The position numbers and the translations under genes are program-made. Shown piece by piece: positions 21,387 through 22,758 of a stretch of DNA of 22,758 nt. Source of the stretch: Oscillospiraceae bacterium (GTDB lineage: Bacteria; Bacillota; Clostridia; Oscillospirales; Ruminococcaceae); NCBI GenBank assembly GCA_015067375.1, contig SVMQ01000005.1, positions 1 to 22,758 on the forward strand, in the 5' to 3' direction. Positions within the stretch are counted from its first letter, which is position 1, and every line of letters starts with the position of its first letter. The notes below the pieces were generated by a model. It was not told the DNA's origin, ran no database searches, and saw only the letters and a list, made by a program, of their open reading frames with translations.

Positions 21387-22758
21387 ATGAATTTTTCTAT
21401 AAAGGCATTCCTGCCGTTGATAGTATGTGTAGCAGTTATCATAGCTGCTCTTGTTGTGATATTTGTTACAACGAACTCAACGGATTATATGTCGCAGCGC
21501 CTGAAATACGATTACGGCACGGCTGAAAATGACGAGCTTGTGCAAGGCAGAGAGGACAGCATCAAGCAGCATAACAAAGATATTGAGAAGTGCAACGAGG
21601 TCATCGTGCAGCACGAGGCAGCACTCGCTGAGGCACAGCAGAAGGTCGCTGATGCACAGGCGATGTATGACGAGCTTGCGCGTGGCGAAGGCAGCGAACT
21701 TGCTGAGCTGAAAGCGAAAAACGAGGAGTACCTCAGTGAGATAGAAGCTATCTCTGCGGCTCTGGACGCGCTTGATTCAGATGATGCTTCTGTTGAGGAA
21801 CTCAAAAAGCGTTATGATGAAATGTGCGTTGATGCAGTGCGTTTCGATGTGAAGCGTGAGGATTTCCGCACGATCGAGGTGGAGCTGGTCAGACCGAATT
21901 TTGATGAGAACAATCTCCGTGCAAATCAGACTACTGCGAATTTCTATTCTGTCCTCGGAGACTATACTGGTATTTTCGGACAGATGCTTTCTAATTCTAT
22001 CGACACAAATATCTACAACGGTTTTGATAAGGTCATTGCTGCTGTCAACATTATGACCAACACAGTAAACGAGCATCTCCACAACGCTGATATGCTTGCT
22101 ATCAAGATGAAAACAAGTCTTGATGCGGCTACAGCTATTATGTCTGAGGAACTTTCAGGCGATGCCCTCGCATTCGAGACAGAGCTGTATGCGCTCGCAT
22201 ACGCTGCACGCACAGAGCAGGCATACGACGAGGATCGTATCGCGCTCATCAGAGAGATGGAATACGCCAAGAGAGTTATGGAGGCTATGTATCCCGTATA
22301 TGAGATGCTGCTGTCAGACAGCGAAGACAATGAGCGCTTCCTGAGGGATCTGGAGTTCGATATCAGCTCTATGAGCGGATACATAGGCGCTCTGTGCAAG
22401 GAGGACGGCGAGGGTGCTCTCACAGAGGAGGAGACCGATGCAATATGGGTAAGCGCACTGGACCTCATTCCGATGATATGCGATGTTACAACAGACCCAT
22501 CCTATGTTTACAAGGGAGTAAGACTGACCGAGCATAGGGTGACGTTTGATTTCGGCTACAAGCCTGATGAGCTGTTACAGGGCAAGAAAACTATCAACGG
22601 CAACACCTATACCTTTGCGCTGAGGCAGTATGAGAGAGGAAATGATACACCTCATACGGAGTTCTATTACTCGTCCGACGGAAAACCGCTGTATATCAAA
22701 TATAAAACTCAGACATTGTACCTTAATGAAGGCAGATTGGTGTATCCAAACGATCCTG
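21387..22758 (+). CDS. Membrane-anchored coiled-coil protein, 3' end outside the window
   Basis: At least 457 aa; the frame is open at the window end. ATG at 21387, 3 nt after the previous stop (GGAGG in the end of that gene). One transmembrane segment (about 6-29: FLPLIVCVAVIIAALVVIF) follows a very short N-terminus, then a coiled coil (about 45-140) and a helical domain. From about residue 360 the sequence becomes beta-rich (YKGVRLTEHRVTFDFGY). The layout (TM, coiled coil, helical domain) parallels the zinc-ribbon protein just upstream, suggesting that the two outer parts form one complex. The family is not recognised. Confidence 0.75.
   Translation, partial: MNFSIKAFLPLIVCVAVIIAALVVIFVTTNSTDYMSQRLKYDYGTAENDELVQGREDSIKQHNKDIEKCNEVIVQHEAALAEAQQKVADAQAMYDELARGEGSELAELKAKNEEYLSEIEAISAALDALDSDDASVEELKKRYDEMCVDAVRFDVKREDFRTIEVELVRPNFDENNLRANQTTANFYSVLGDYTGIFGQMLSNSIDTNIYNGFDKVIAAVNIMTNTVNEHLHNADMLAIKMKTSLDAATAIMSEELSGDALAFETELYALAYAARTEQAYDEDRIALIREMEYAKRVMEAMYPVYEMLLSDSEDNERFLRDLEFDISSMSGYIGALCKEDGEGALTEEETDAIWVSALDLIPMICDVTTDPSYVYKGVRLTEHRVTFDFGYKPDELLQGKKTINGNTYTFALRQYERGNDTPHTEFYYSSDGKPLYIKYKTQTLYLNEGRLVYPNDP

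Overview
The window reads as a genome segment from a Gram-positive Clostridia-type bacterium, most likely a Ruminococcus-like Oscillospiraceae member. This is inferred from strong AGGAGG ribosome binding sites, near-consensus TTGACA-17-TATAAT promoters, moderate GC, and accessory genes typical of Bacillota mobile DNA (DUF960, amidoligase, class II glutamine amidotransferase). It is an accessory region, with no housekeeping genes and no cas1 or cas2.

Layout. (1) 1-3818: a 57-bp tandem repeat, a promoter, and a four-gene plus-strand operon: a small Rossmann-like protein, a standalone CARF-type protein, a protein resembling a sigma-70 region 2, and a CARF-HEPN RNase of the Csm6/Csx1 type. It ends at a strong terminator. 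(2) 3953-4183: a degenerate CRISPR mini-array on the minus strand with its own leader promoter, back to back with the cas6 promoter. (3) 4337-5050: cas6. (4) 11691-5176, minus strand: a tightly coupled type III (III-D-like) operon of cas10, a cas7-like gene, csx10, a Csm2-like small subunit, two cas7-like genes, a third RAMP gene and a small unknown gene. Cas10 keeps the GGDD cyclase motif but has no HD nuclease domain. (5) 11861-12171: the main CRISPR array, three spacers, divergent from cas10. It uses the same type of leader promoter as the mini-array, and that promoter overlaps the first, truncated repeat. (6) 12413-16602: mobile-element debris and cargo: a broken XRE regulator, a 58-aa excisionase-like protein, DUF960, amidoligase plus glutamine amidotransferase, a serine resolvase, and an XRE repressor with three operator-like palindromes. 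(7) 16731-18127: a tyrosine recombinase gene enclosed by perfect 28-bp inverted repeats. The enclosed segment carries an outward promoter that now fires into a terminator-like hairpin. (8) 18228-22758: three genes for membrane-anchored proteins (TPR-like plus LRR, zinc ribbon plus coiled coil, and coiled coil), the last one cut by the window end.

How the parts fit (inference). Target recognition by the type III complex would make Cas10 synthesise cyclic oligoadenylate, which activates the operon at 227-3746. One of its products is a probable RNase; the others suggest a CARF sensor paired with a sigma-like protein, a transcriptional output, and a small protein that may tune the signal. Separately, the recombinase segment at 16759-18127 looks like a self-contained invertible promoter switch for the downstream surface-protein operon, drawn here in the OFF orientation.
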